NCBI RefSeq assembly: GCF_027172205.1
Contig: NC_070614.1
Span: 32,178,501 to 32,242,500, forward strand
Direction: 5' to 3'
Length of the DNA: 64,000 nucleotides
Source: Podarcis raffonei
Taxonomy: Eukaryota; Chordata; Lepidosauria; Squamata; Lacertidae
The notes beneath the pieces are model-generated. The model was not told the origin of the DNA and did not search any database. It was given only the letters and a program-made list of their open reading frames with translations. Shown piece by piece: positions 1 through 11,800 of the stretch (the stretch's first letter is position 1; each line of letters starts with the position of its first letter). The position numbers and the translations under genes are program-made.

Positions 1-475
1 CCCCCGACTTGGCTAGAAGGTTGGCGACGGGGAGAAGCCTGCTCCTCCCCGTAGCCAGCCCCGCAAACTCGGGAGACAGCGGGAGAGGCGCAGCACGCCC
101 TTCCCGCTGTCCCCCGACTTGGCTAGAAGGCTGGCGACGGGGAGAAGCCTGCTCCTCCCCGTCGCCAGCCCCGCAAACTCGGGGGACAGCGGGAGAGGCG
201 CAGCGCGCCATCCCGCTGTCTCCCGACATGGTTTGGAGGCTGGCGGAGGGCTTCCTCCTCCCCCAGCCCTGCAAGCTCCCAGAGTGATGCCAAAGCTGCG
301 CGCAGCTTCGGCATGGCTCTGGGTCCCGTTCTGGGGGAGGGGGAAGCTCGGGCTTCCCCCGCCCCAGCCCCGCGCCTGGCGGGGGGGGGGAAATAAGTTT
401 TTTCCCCTTTATTTCCCTCCCCAAATCTAGGTGCGTCCTATTCACCGGTGCGTCCTATAGTGCGAAAAATACAGT
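1..475. repeat. GC-rich 110-bp tandem repeat ending in a DNA-transposon-like terminus
   Basis: Two near-identical units (1-110 and 111-219) start with a CCCCCGACTTGGCTAGAAGG motif, and a third diverged unit begins at 220. The block ends in a G-run and then, at 431-475, in two GTGCGTCCTAT motifs and GCGAAAAATACAGTA. This resembles the terminal repeats of a vertebrate non-autonomous DNA transposon; I cannot name the family. It probably lies in the intron before the zinc-finger exon. Open frames across it are by-products of its base composition. Confidence 0.6.
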
Positions 476-581
476 AGTTAATGCACATGGTTTTTTATCT
501 ATAAATGTTAGTCACATTAGTGCATTGAGCAACCCACAGATAACTTCAGGATTTCTCTCCCCTCCCTTCCCAATCTTACAG

Positions 582-1561
582 GTGCCAAGAATGCAAACAG
601 AGCTAGTGGTCCATTTCATCAAGGGGCCAAGGAAGAGGGAACACGTTCTACTTCTGGGCTGGTTCCTAGGAAGGAGAAATCCCACATCTGTATCGACTGT
701 GGCAAATGCTTTGCACGTCCATCTGACCTGGCTAAGCACGAGAACATTCACACCGGTGCAAAGCCCTTTCGCTGCATGGAGTGCGGAACAAGATTCAGCC
801 AGCTGTCTCACCTGACCCGACACCAGAGGATTCACACGGGGGAAAAGCCACACATCTGCACCGAGTGTGGGGCATCCTTTGCCCAGCGGGCCTCTCTGGT
901 TAGCCACCAAAGAGTCCACTCCGGGGAGCAGCCCTACCGCTGCTCTCACTGCCAGCAGTGCTTCAGCCACCAGTCGGCACTCAAGGTCCACGAACGCATC
1001 CACACGGGGCAGAAGCCCTACATCTGCCTGGAATGCGGGAAGAGGTTTGTTTCTTCCTCCACGCTGAAGATACACAAGAGGATCCACACGGGAGAGAAGC
1101 CGTTTTCCTGCGCGGAATGCGGAAAGCGGTTCATCCAGCGCTCCAACCTCATCTCTCACCAGCGAACGCATTCCGGAGAGAAGCCCTTTTGCTGCGGCGT
1201 GTGCGGGAGAAGGTTCAGCTACCCGTCGGACCTCACCAGGCACCAGAAAATCCACACGGGAGAGAAGCCCTTCCCCTGTGACGAGTGCGAGAGGCGGTTC
1301 ACCAGGTTCTCGGATCTTCTGATACACCGCAGGATCCACACCGGGGAGCGGCCATACCGCTGCCTCGAGTGCGGGAGAAGGTTCCGGCAGAAGAGCGCTC
1401 TGGTGACGCATCAGAGGATCCACACAAAGGAGAAAGCGGCCGAGAAAAGCAAGCCTCTGGTATCCACAGAGTCGCAGGCAAAGAGCAAACTGAAAGCAAG
1501 CGAGACTGAAGAGAAGGTAGACGTTCCAGATAAAGAAAAGAAAGGTGTGTCAAGAGCTTAG
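582..1561 (+). CDS. C2H2 zinc-finger protein, last coding exon (nine fingers)
   Basis: A predicted nuclear DNA-binding protein. The exon follows a pyrimidine-rich acceptor ending CTTACAG at 581 and stays open for 325 codons to the TAG at 1559-1561. It enters in phase 1, as is usual for the finger exon of vertebrate ZNF genes, so the N-terminal exons (KRAB or SCAN type, if any) lie left of the window. A short linker of about 33 residues precedes nine tandem C-X2-C-X12-H-X3-H fingers joined by TGEKP-type linkers. The linker after finger 1 is TGAKP and after finger 3 SGEQP. Helix residues (-1,2,3,6) read RSDK, QSHR, QASS, HSAV, SSTI, QSNS, YSDR, RSDI and QSAT. A lysine/glutamate-rich tail of about 40 residues follows finger 9. 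All zinc ligands are present. The target and orthologue cannot be stated; the nearest coding neighbour is the SRCR gene, on the other strand. Confidence 0.93.
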
Positions 1562-3312
1562 AAGCAGCCAGGCTCAGCGTGTTCTCCCAGCTCCTGACTC
1601 CTTTCAACCTTACGAAGGAAGGCAAATGCTAGAGGTTGTGCTGAGGTTTCTTCTGGGTTTGCTGATAGGTCTCATTCCTCTTCCATGCCTGGCCCCTCTC
1701 AAGGACATAGCTTGACTTTGTTTGGGGACAGCCTAGCTCAGGACATAATAGAAGGTGCGAATAACCTGCTTTTTCCTTGCCCCCTGTGATTTGGCTACTG
1801 TGACAGACTCTTCAGGGCATTTGGGAAAGATTGCTTCACTCTGCAGTGACTGGAAACGTAATTCAAAGCCCAGTTCCTTGCTTTCTTCCGATTTTCAGCC
1901 TGTCAGATAGACTCTTGTCCAAAAGAAGTCGCTGGCTCTGCCTGCAAGGCTTGTTCAGAGGACATTGCTGACCATGCAGCAAAGGCGAATGGGAATTTGC
2001 TGCATGTACCATACTGCCCTAACGTTTCCCAGGATGGAGCTCAAGCAGGGAGGACTCTGGTGAAGTCCTCTCAGGGCTGATCTGTGTCATCATGCTTCTC
2101 TGCTTTTTAAGCAAAATCTCTGTGAATATAGAGATTAAGGGTCTGCCCACAAATGTTCTTCAGACTGGGTTTCTCACTGCATAGCTGGACCTGTAGGAAG
2201 GAGGGACCAAAGGCAGCAGGAGATCTGCTTTTCCAGGTGCTGCAAATAGTCAGTAGATGACTGTTGCCATCATGTTTCTCATGTGGGTTTCCTAAGGGTA
2301 TGTATTTGGCCATTGTTGAATGCAGAGCAGCATTTGCGAGAGGGGCAGGTGAACCTCTTCCCATTAATGTTACTTGTTCTTTTATTAGTTATATATAGTC
2401 ATTTTTAGTTCAAACTGATACAGCAGTTATTGTGTGTATGTATATATTTTATTTGGGGTGGAAAGATTATTCTGTCCATTATATTTTTGATGAAGAATAG
2501 TCCCTAAACCTTAGAGTAGTCTTCTACATGTCTACTTGGCAGCGCACCCCGTTGAGGTCCATGGGCCTTAGTCCTGGGTAAATGTGTCTAGGACTGCAGC
2601 CACAGAGTAGAAGTTACCCTGGATGAGTATGTAGGAGCAGAGGGAACAACATGGAGGTTGCTGTTAATGGCCAAAAATCTTTGGGAATTCTCAAGTCTAG
2701 TATTTAAACTTGATGTGTCTTTTTACACAGAGATAGCCACAAATAAAAAGCATCATAAAAGGGGTCTCCTACCTTTTATCTGTATGAAATAAGTGAGTAA
2801 CATAAGGTCTCTTGGGGGACAGGAGCACCTAGATTCGTTTTCTTCAACCGTTGTTCAGCATTGTCAAAGGTGACCATTTTGTGTAGCTGTGCATTTGTGG
2901 GATAGGAACACTGCACAGCCCCATTGTACTGGATGTGGCTCCTTACTCTCCCCCACCACCCAAACACACTTCAGCAAATCCAAGGAGAGCCATACATAGC
3001 AATTTATTTGCATGCCTGAATCCCATTGCAGGACCAGGGTAAATGACTCATATCCAGGGATCTATATGCCATGATCCATACATCCACCAACCAGCCATCG
3101 CTTAATGATAATGGCATCTTTCCCATGATGCCACGGAAGCGAAGGTGTCAGAAACAACATCAGCAGTGATGTCTGGGAGATTCTGCTTAAAAGTCCTGCC
3201 ATGTTCACATGGCTCATGCATCTGCACAGTGGGGCTCATTGAATTAGCAGCATTAGGTGTGATCTGGAGCTCGGGCCTGCATATTCTGAAATTGATTTGT
3301 CAGTACCCTTCC

Positions 3313-3392
<80 letters not shown>

Positions 3393-4555
3393 AGCAAACA
3401 TACTCTTCACCTATGGATCACACATGTACTTCTGCCCAAACTGAAGCACGTGCACACACACGTGATCAAATCTACAGGCATTTCTGTGTCCTGTATGAGT
3501 TGTACATCTTCCACAGTCTAGGGAAACACTGCTCTTCATTTCGAAGACTGAGAACTAAGATTCTGTGAAGTACACATTGATTAATGTTAGGAGTTGTTTA
3601 AAGACTTCAAACTTTTTATAACCTTGACACACCCTGGATTCCTTGGGATCCTCTGATTTAAATAAACCATTGGCAGCTTTTAGATTTGCTTTGTAAATAA
3701 TAATGAAATAGCAATAAATCAATGTTTAGTTATGCAGCTGGAGTCAGTCATGTTCTTTAGATGTGTTTTAAATGCATTGTGTGACTGTGTGTGCTAAACT
3801 AGGCATCCTATGCACACTTAAGCTGGGGACTAAGACCATATGGGCAGATGTTCCTGGAGAGAACAGAAGACCATGAATTACTCTAGGCAACCATTGCCAA
3901 GGAGACTGGAATGTTGTCAGTTAAAGCTGGAGAGTGGCAGTTGGACTCGAGGGCAGGAAACTGGAGAGAAGGAAGAAGAGTTGTTGGATTCTTGAGAGTG
4001 AATTTGTAGAGATGGGAGCTGTGATCTTGACAGTGAAGGTAGGTAACAGAGTTTGAGCTAGAGACCGGGCAGCACACTCTGGCCTCTGCCATTATCCAGG
4101 GGTCTATGTGCCTGTGGGGGGCTGTGACCCCATCATTCCAGGAAGAACCACAAAGCAAGGGGGACCAACCTGGCCACATCCATTGGTCAGAAAAGGAGCA
4201 GCTGCAGGGAACTTGCTTTACCCCTCCTTGGCAGAAGGAATGCTTACAAGACCTTTGTAGCTAAGATCTAGTCTTCAAGTTTACTTTTTTCCTCCTCCCT
4301 CAAAATCCTTGTTCCTTTTGTGCCACACCTTTTACCAGGGACCATCTTATTCTTGATTATTACAAGCCGCTTTGGGAGCCCCTTTTGCCTGAAGAGTAGA
4401 ATAACAGTAGTTTCAATAAATACACTGCTTGTGTCGTGAGGCACAGAATGGCTGAGAGGAGCAGGCAAACCGGAAGCATGAAACACAGAGGATCGTTACC
4501 TTGTTGTGGTTCCCAGGCGATGTCACAGTACCAAGCAGCATCAACTACAGTGGTC
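1562..4555 (+). other. Probable ZNF 3' UTR, then sequence with no recognised gene
   Basis: The stretch just after the stop codon is presumably 3' UTR. A canonical AATAAA at 2742-2747, about 1.2 kb after the stop, is the first good poly(A) signal I see, but the transcript end is inference. A fragment near 2530-2620 resembles a short old amniote interspersed repeat. Apart from the microsatellite at 3316-3384 I recognise nothing else to about 4.56 kb. Confidence 0.35.
3316..3384. repeat. Compound (TC)n(CA)n microsatellite
   Basis: About 44 bases of uninterrupted TC repeats run directly into about 26 bases of CA repeats. The same TC-to-CA arrangement recurs at 26874-26948. Confidence 0.97.
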
Positions 4556-4599
4556 ACATAATGAAGACATCATTGGATTGTTGAAGTGTTTGTATTGGT

Positions 4600-5215
4600 T
4601 TCAAACTTCCGCCCCAGGTAATCTCTGCCTACTCTAACTTGCATTGTGTTTCTAGTGTACAGGATCTTAATTAAGGTCAACGGTCACCTATTCATTCCCA
4701 GCCTCCATAATTTTAGACAACTGTTGATTCTATCAAAGACTGAGGTCAGATCGACAAAGACAGCATATAGATATTTCTTGAGGGCACCTGCATATTTCTG
4801 TCTTAAATAGTTTAAGACAAAGCATTGTTCTATGGTTGACTTCCCCTGACAAAAGCATGCTTGTTGATCCCCAATGATATTGTTCTGCTCTGCTCAATTC
4901 TCAGACTTTTCCAATAAGTAACAAACATAGAGTTTGGATATAATGTCCAATAAACTGGGTGATTATCGGCCAGGTGAGATTTTCTTTCCTTTCTTAAAGA
5001 TTGGGACCACAATACTTTGCTCCCAGTCCCTATGCGGGTTGCCTGTAGAGTTGACATATGTAAAGAGTTTTGCTAGTTTTGGAGCTCACCGATTCAAATT
5101 GTCCAGGAATCTGTCTCTTTGTTATTATTTATTTTTCTTCTCCTGGCTTGGCTCAGAATTAAAATACAACACTTGCTTCAAATGAGTGCCGCACAATTTG
5201 GGCATAAAGTAAGCA
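4600..5215 (-). mobile_element. Degenerate non-LTR LINE reverse transcriptase fragment
   Basis: The minus strand encodes broken reverse-transcriptase motifs, including VVPIFKKGKKISPG, QACFCQGKSTIEQCFVLN and YAVFVDLTSVFDRI, in the order seen in LINE RT domains. Several in-frame stops and frame changes interrupt them, so this is an old dead copy. The clade was not assigned. Confidence 0.6.
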
Positions 5216-5657
5216 CCAATCCCATATTTTGTTTCATTAAGCTAACAGGTCACCGAGTTTCAAAATTTTGTGAAATCCCTACAGATTGTGGCCTGTTCAA
5301 TAGCTGACTGCATTTCAATATAAAACACGGCTTGTTTATATTTTAGCAGTCTCCTAAAAAAGTGATGCTTCTCAGTCCATTCCCTCACCTTCAGATTGTC
5401 CGTGCTTGCATAAGTGAGCCTACTTAACATACAAAGATTGTGTCTCGCTTTATTTTAAGATTCAACATTGCTCTACTTTTACCTCGGCCTGCATTTCCCC
5501 TGTTGTACATTGGAGATCTCATGCAGCATGTCCTACGTGATACCCTGAAAGCACACTAGCTCCAAGCAGAGAGGCTGAAGGTCACTTTCCAATTGCTCTC
5601 CCATTGTAAAGTTCTTTACTCATGGTTGCACGCAATGTAGTCTATAACACTCTCACC

Positions 5658-5681
5658 GTGTGTGTGTGTGTGTGTGTGTGT
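5658..5681. repeat. (GT)n microsatellite
   Basis: Twelve perfect TG/GT units. Confidence 0.95.
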
Positions 5682-5767
5682 AAAAGTGAAGTTCCCTGCT
5701 GTCTTTTTCCACCTGGCACTGTTGCAGAGAACCAGCCTGAGTTAGTAAATTAACTTAAAAAGACATA

Positions 5768-5986
5768 CAGTGGTACCTCGGGTTACAAACACTTCAGGTT
5801 ACAGACTCCGCTAACCCGGAAGTAGTACCTCGGGTTAAGAACTTTACCTCAGGATGAGAACAGAAATTGCGTGGCGGCAGCGGGAGGCCCCATTAGCTAA
5901 AGTGGTACCTCAGGTAAAGAACGGTTTCAGGTTAAGAACGGACCTCCCGAAGGAATTAAGTTCGTTCGTAACCAGAGGTACCACTG
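5768..5986. mobile_element. Non-autonomous Tc1/mariner-type element (MITE), complete
   Basis: The element has inverted ends CAGTGGTACCTCGG and GAGGTACCACTG, and a TA duplication lies on both sides (5766-5767 and 5987-5988). The TA target is diagnostic of the Tc1/mariner/pogo superfamily. The inside consists of repeats of the end motif with no coding capacity. Diverged relatives lie at 8990-9062, 27443-27560 and 43743-43967. Confidence 0.85.
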
Positions 5987-6564
5987 TACTGGCAAGGTTA
6001 ATTGTCCGTATATTTCATAGAAGGAAGATGTGAAATGTCCTCAGCACCTTGTCGCTACTGAATACCCGCCACTGTAGCCCTTTGTGCTAGTCAGGTAAAT
6101 AATTTGAAGGCAGGGTGAGTTGGTCTTGATGGACCCAGAGCAGCCAGTAGCCACCCCCAAAGTAAGGCTCCCTCTGCTCCTCCCTTTCTTTATGATCCTT
6201 CCTTGCAGGCACTGAGAGAATACTGAATCACTGGGATACTGGGAGGTGTCAATACTTCCTGTGCAGGATGCTGTGCCTTGGGACAGATAGAAAGGAGATG
6301 TGGTTGCTTAAAATAGCATTTCACCCCAGCACCCATTTTATTTAAGGAGAATCTAGCACTGAAAATTACGGCTGCCACCTGCTGGTTGCTGTATGCTATT
6401 ACTGCTCTAGCATTTCAATAGCTTTTTAAAGTTTTTAAAAAATGTAATCTTGATCATCTGAGAATAGGTAGAAAAAATTCTCCTGCCCTCCCAACCACCC
6501 ATTCTCGTCTAATAATGTTTATGTGTGAAACAGTGATTTGGTCTGTTTAATTACTGTATTACGA

Positions 6565-6734
6565 AGTGCTTTTTCTGGGGGTACGCAGGAGTACACTACC
6601 CCTAAACAATTTATGAATCTTTCTACTTTTGTCCATTTACTGTATTTATTTTTCCCGATTTGAAGTATAAAATGGTGATTTTCTTGAGTCAAAGTGAGAG
6701 TACCCCTAAACATTTTTTAAGGAAAAAAAGCACT
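6565..6734. mobile_element. Short palindrome-ended MITE
   Basis: The left end, AGTGCTTTTTCTGGGGGTAC, is matched by an inverted right end with GTACCCCTAAAC and AAAAAAAGCACT. Internal copies of the TACCCCTAAAC motif are present and there is no coding capacity. It looks like a hAT-type non-autonomous element; the superfamily is tentative. Confidence 0.6.
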
Positions 6735-8656
6735 GGTTTTATGAATACAGAATGAACTACCCTTGGCACCAATGATTCCAGAGAGAATTCTATGTAGTTA
6801 GCAAAAAGAAGTCTCTGATTATGTATTAGCCTCACCCGCGTGCTACATTATATATGCAAGCTGTGCATCAGCTAATCCAGAATCACTCCCTGTTCTGTGC
6901 TAATATTCACCAACGTGGATTTGAACTCACTTGATTCATAAATATTCCTAGGAAGTATGGGGAAAGTAGCCGCACTCAGCCTCCTTTGCACAACCCTACA
7001 TTTGTTGCACTGCACCAGTTGCATTTCTGCCTCTTGTTGCCGCTTCATGCCTCTGTCAAAAAAAGTTGGCTAGGTCAAGCAGCTCTTGGTGACCCTGCCC
7101 CACCCTGAGCAACTCCAAGGGTTAAAAAAAAGGGGGAGAAGTAAAGGTGACCCCTAGAGAGGCACAGTAAATTGGGGAAAGGGGGAATTGCTGTTTACCC
7201 AGGCACTTTCCTGCTTCTGCTGCTTCTCCTCTAATCTACTTTCTTGGATTGAAATATAAATACATATATGGAGGCAATCTGAATTCCAGTAAGAAGGCTG
7301 AGGATTCTGTGTGGTGGCATCTGCAATGGGGAGAGACAGCAAGTTCAGCAGGAGAGAAAACAAGAAACACACAAGCACCCCTCTGGTTTATGACAAGGTA
7401 TATTAAACCAGGAGTGGGGATGACTATGTAAACGGATTATGCAAACTGATTATGAATGAATAAGTGTGTCCTATAGCGTTTGCAGGTTCTGAAATAAAAA
7501 TATGTGCATCATGTTTTTAAAGAAAGGTATCGGACAAACTTCTATGACTGGGCTATTTCTAGTAATGGGTTCCACTGGGGTTTGGTGTCAGCTTGGCAAC
7601 CTTATTGCATCATGTCCACATCCTGCTAAATTGGGTTCCTGGTTAGATGATCACTGCTGAAACAGTGTCTGAACACAGTCTACAGTGGTCAACCTTAACT
7701 GCAATATAGGAGCACAATATTGTTGCTCCTCTTCTTGGTATAGCTGGAAGAATGATTATGTTCAAAACAATCCTGGGTTCTTGGGAATTGGGATTGTCCC
7801 ATTTTTGCTTTTCCCTGTTAAGGCTGCAATCCTACTTGTGTGTTGATTGCAGTTTACCTGTGAGTAGGTGTGCTTAGGGTCATGCTACAAGACAAACTTT
7901 TAAGTCTAGTATCAATGTTTAATAAACAGGCAAATCCAAAATTCAACTCATCTGGAACAGCACATGCAATTGAGCAATTTCCCTCATTGAACAACTGGCC
8001 AATTTACTATGGGTTAGATTTTAAAGCAAGGAAATTGAGGCTGTGCTGCCCCATAAAAACACAGAAGCTAAGCAGGGTTGGTTCCGGTTAGCACTTGGAT
8101 GGTGGGAGGAAATGGCAATTAAGGCGTATGATCAACAAAGTGGTACAGTCCTCATGCAAGGACCGTATCACCTCACTTTCATGTTGTAGAGACACTTGTC
8201 AGACTCTGACCCCTTTCCCAATAGGAAAATTGTACTGAAACAATTCCTGCAAATGCGTTAGAATAGCATCAGGAGGCACAGTTCCTGGGTCTTACTATTT
8301 ACTATGTGATCAGTATGTGCTATAATGGTTACAGCAAGGTTAATGACAAGAAAGGCAAAGTTTTGAAACAAACTTTCTGCAACCTCCCCACCCCCCCAAG
8401 CTTTGGCACCACTGATATTTCTAAGGTCTTCTAGTTTGTTGTCTTCTATCCCTTCCTAATGTCCCTTACTCCCAGAAATTGGGATATCTGAATATTCCTT
8501 GGGATCCCAGCAAGTCTCTGAACATTTGTGGTGATGGCACAAGAGCTGGTGGGAAGGATATGTCCTTCTGCAAGGGGATGGCAGAAGGAAGAACCAATCT
8601 TCCAGAATGAAACTTATCTCTCACAAGCGTCTGAACCATTGCCTGCTCTTTGTCTC
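6735..8656. other. Intergenic DNA between the MITE and the SRCR gene 3' end
   Basis: I see no gene here apart from the 5S-like fragment at 8064-8108. The part nearest the SRCR stop codon should hold that gene's 3' UTR; no close canonical poly(A) signal was seen on the minus strand (a possible ATTAAA lies near 7918-7923). Confidence 0.3.
8064..8108 (+). repeat. 5S rRNA-derived fragment (SINE3-like or 5S pseudogene)
   Basis: GAAGCTAAGCAGGGTTGG followed by GGTTAGCACTTGGATGG matches the central promoter-bearing part of vertebrate 5S rRNA. The rest of the 5S gene is not recognisable. It is therefore a decayed retroposed copy or the head of a 5S-derived SINE, not a working rRNA gene. Confidence 0.6.
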
Positions 8657-8820
8657 TCAGTTGGCGTCGTCTGTGGCTGAGTCAGAAGTATTTTTCACCA
8701 GGTGGATGGTATCACCATCAGAGTCACCTTCAGATGCAATTTGCTCTCTTCCCCTGGTATACATCTCTCGAATGCCATTGACCATATCCGATCCAACAGT
8801 GATGTTTTCCATAAATGCTT
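8657..8820 (-). CDS. SRCR receptor exon: cytoplasmic tail and stop
   Basis: The acceptor TTTTGTTGCAG is good, and the exon then encodes 54 residues in the expected phase to TGA at 8657-8659. The tail is acidic. It holds one tyrosine (REMYTRG) and a serine/acidic cluster (SEGDSDGD) that resembles a casein-kinase-2 or sorting site. No ITAM is visible. A further short exon between 8821 and 9319 cannot be excluded. Confidence 0.85.
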
Positions 8821-11800
8821 CTGCAACAAAACAAAAAACTGAATTGATTGAGCTCCCAGACTAGTGATCTCAAGACTCCAAAATCCCATTATATTCCAGC
8901 AACAGATCCTTGCTTCTCTTCTTTTTGGAACCACAGGAACTACAGCCAGACATTTGGCTTCTGAAAATCATTTGAAAACCAGAACACTCACTTCCAGGTT
9001 TTGATCATTCAGGAGTCAGTTTGTTTGGGAGCCAAGGCAGTTGGCTTCCAAGGTACAACTGTACTGAATTTAAATATATGTATATAATGTGGAATTCTTG
9101 TTCTTGTGTGTAGCATTTGGGATACACTCCAGGAACACTATTTTATAACTTGTACACTGAAAGTGAAATGAAACCTGGAAGAGGTGAGTTATTCAGGGCA
9201 GGAGATGGTTATCAGGTGGGAACTGCACAGGTTACTTTCTGCAAAAACATCAGTGCAGACTAGCCCTGGGATTGGAAATCAGGTGAGCTAGACTGGAAAA
9301 TTGGTTGGCACATTCTTACCTCCTCTTCCTGCTAAAGGGTTAACCCAAATTGATTTTCCTCTCCTTTTCCTCAGGTAGAGCACAGCAGCAGCACCTATGA
9401 CCACAGCAGCAGCCAAGAGACTCAGGATCACTGCAGCGGCTGTAGAAGAGGCTGTGAAAGAAGCAGAGAGTAAAAATTGTCAGATTTGCTCCCCTAAACC
9501 CCTTAAAGTGTTCCTTAAGAATAGGCTGGATCACAGAAGTACCTGCATGTCCCTTGCACACTGCTCCAGCGTAGGAGTTGCAGATGCACTTATGGGGGCC
9601 TGTGGGAGCGGCATAGCATTCGGTGACTGATGCTTCTTCTCCAGTACATTGCACTTCATTCAGAAAGGCTGGGCCAACACTGTTGCCGTATTGGTTTCCC
9701 GTCGGTGCTGACAATGCTTCACCACAACCCAGTTGCCGGCATATCACCTTGGCTTCTTTAAGACCCCATCCAGAGTCACCAACAGAGACCCAAGTGCCAT
9801 TTTGATTCAGTTCCACTCGCCCTTCACAGGAATGGGGGCCATTAGCCAATCGCACTTGCATAGGACCTGCAGGAAGAAAGAGGAAGAAGCCACAGGTTGT
9901 TCCCTACTGAGGTGATGCACTTTGTGCAACAGTCTGCCCAGAAAGGCTTCCCTGGTACCCACTTCAGTGCCATTTCAGCACTTTGAAAATTTGTCTAAGT
10001 TACAGATAAATTTTTGAGTTTGCGAAACTCTTATGTTGGTCATATCTTCTTTTAAACACAATTTTAGAAAAAAAACATTTAAACTTATTATGCTTTAGGG
10101 AAGATCAGTCCAGTTAACAGAAAAAGTTGAATGTTAATTGGAGTTTGAATAATATTAGCCAAAATATGAGATATTATGTAAAGAAGCTTACAAATGTTGC
10201 ATTGGTCACTACAGAATTTCCTCCTCCTGTTTTATATTTAATCGTTTGCACACCACCCTGATATTTCGTGATATGGCAGTATGGAGATACTTTTATAAAT
10301 AGTGCAACAAACGAAATGATAATATTTTTCTCACAATCGCAGCTTTCTGAAGCTGTTTTAATTTTGTTTTTTAAAAGTTGGAGATTCATTCCAAGTTAAG
10401 GATTTATACATGTGCTATATGCCCCGAAAGAGTTACCTGAGCACACCACGCTAGCATCCTCCGAGTGATCACAGTCATGTTCTCCTACGGAACGTCCCCG
10501 GCAGTCTCTCAGGGATGTTTCCGTGCCTGTACAGTTCACATCATCCAGCCAGACGGGGCCAGGGCCTCGTCCAAAGTGTGCCCCGTGTAGGGCTTCCAAA
10601 GCAATGCCGCATCCCAGCTGCTTACACACAACGCTAGCATCCGGAAGGCCCCATCCATCATCACATACAGTTCCCCACTGCTGCTGGTGCATGACTTCAA
10701 CTCTCCCAGAACAGGAGTTTGGGCCATCTTCTAGCCTGATGTTAATCACATTGATGGTGGATGACTCTATAGAGAACCCAATATGAACAAAAATCAGTGC
10801 AGGTGTAAGGATGTGACTGGAAGATTCCCCATCCACATAAGGGATGGGGGACTGTGAGCATAAGAGTTTATCTGCAGCAACTGCCAAGCTCTGAAAATTA
10901 AAACACAGGAAATGCAGGCCCATCACTTCAACTGGGAACACAAAGAACCTCATGACCAAGGAAAAAACAAGGAAAGCAAGAAGCTCAATGAAAGCAATTT
11001 CAAAGCAGGAGGTGGAAAAACATGGCTGCTGTCCCAAGTCTGCTGTCTGACCTTATGCAAGCTGAAATTGTGCACCTTTCACTCCACATCTTAGCACATG
11101 TCTCTTTGTGACATTCTCCCTGCAAGACCAGAAGTCTCCAAATCTATCTGGGCCTCAGAATTATCCCCAGGCCACAGTGTCAGATTTATGCACAAACTAA
11201 GTAAGTTATTATTTTGGGCCTCTGCTCATCCCTCCAAACATGAAGGGGTGTCTGTGTTGAATTTCACTTTTTACACAATTGGTTAAAAAATAAAACAGGC
11301 TCTGAAACAGACATTATACTGACATAAGAAAAATATACTTAATGGCTACTCAGTTATTTGTCATTTTCTATATTGTGTTTATAAATCCATGCTGTTCACA
11401 GGTTTAGGTGCTGCAAAGCAGTTGCAGCAACTATTAATTTATATGGAAATTTTGTTAGGCCATCTGTCCATAAGTTGTCAAACAGCACCAGTGGCAGGTG
11501 ATCTCTGGTTCAGGTCAAATGCAGACTACATCAGGCTTACTGCAAGTTCTATGTTTTAGTTTGATTGCTAGTTTTTACTTGCATCCTCATCTATGTACCA
11601 GTATATGCAAATATCCGTTGTCCCTTCTGTTAGACTAACACACATTTTTGATAATGCTATGCAGTCTCTTAAACTATAGGAGGGCCTCAGGATGTCTTAA
11701 TACAGCCCTACCAGGCCACACCCCTCACTGTTTTTGCCTGACTGCAGCATGTCTTTGAGTTCTTGCTTGCCTAGATAGAGGAAGAATAGTGAGGTGTGTG

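Noticed and set aside
9-430. Overlapping open frames on both strands at the left edge
   Set aside because: They lie in the 110-bp GC-rich tandem repeat and have no domain or splice context.
512-1423. A 303-codon open frame on the minus strand
   Set aside because: It is the antisense shadow of the zinc-finger exon; repeated finger codons leave the other strand open.
3316-3384. Regular short repeats considered as a CRISPR array
   Set aside because: Dinucleotide microsatellite with no spacer structure, in a vertebrate genome.
10396-11037. Long minus-strand frame extending SRCR domain 9 at its N-terminal side
   Set aside because: The extra residues are intron read-through; the phase-consistent acceptor is at 10766/10767.
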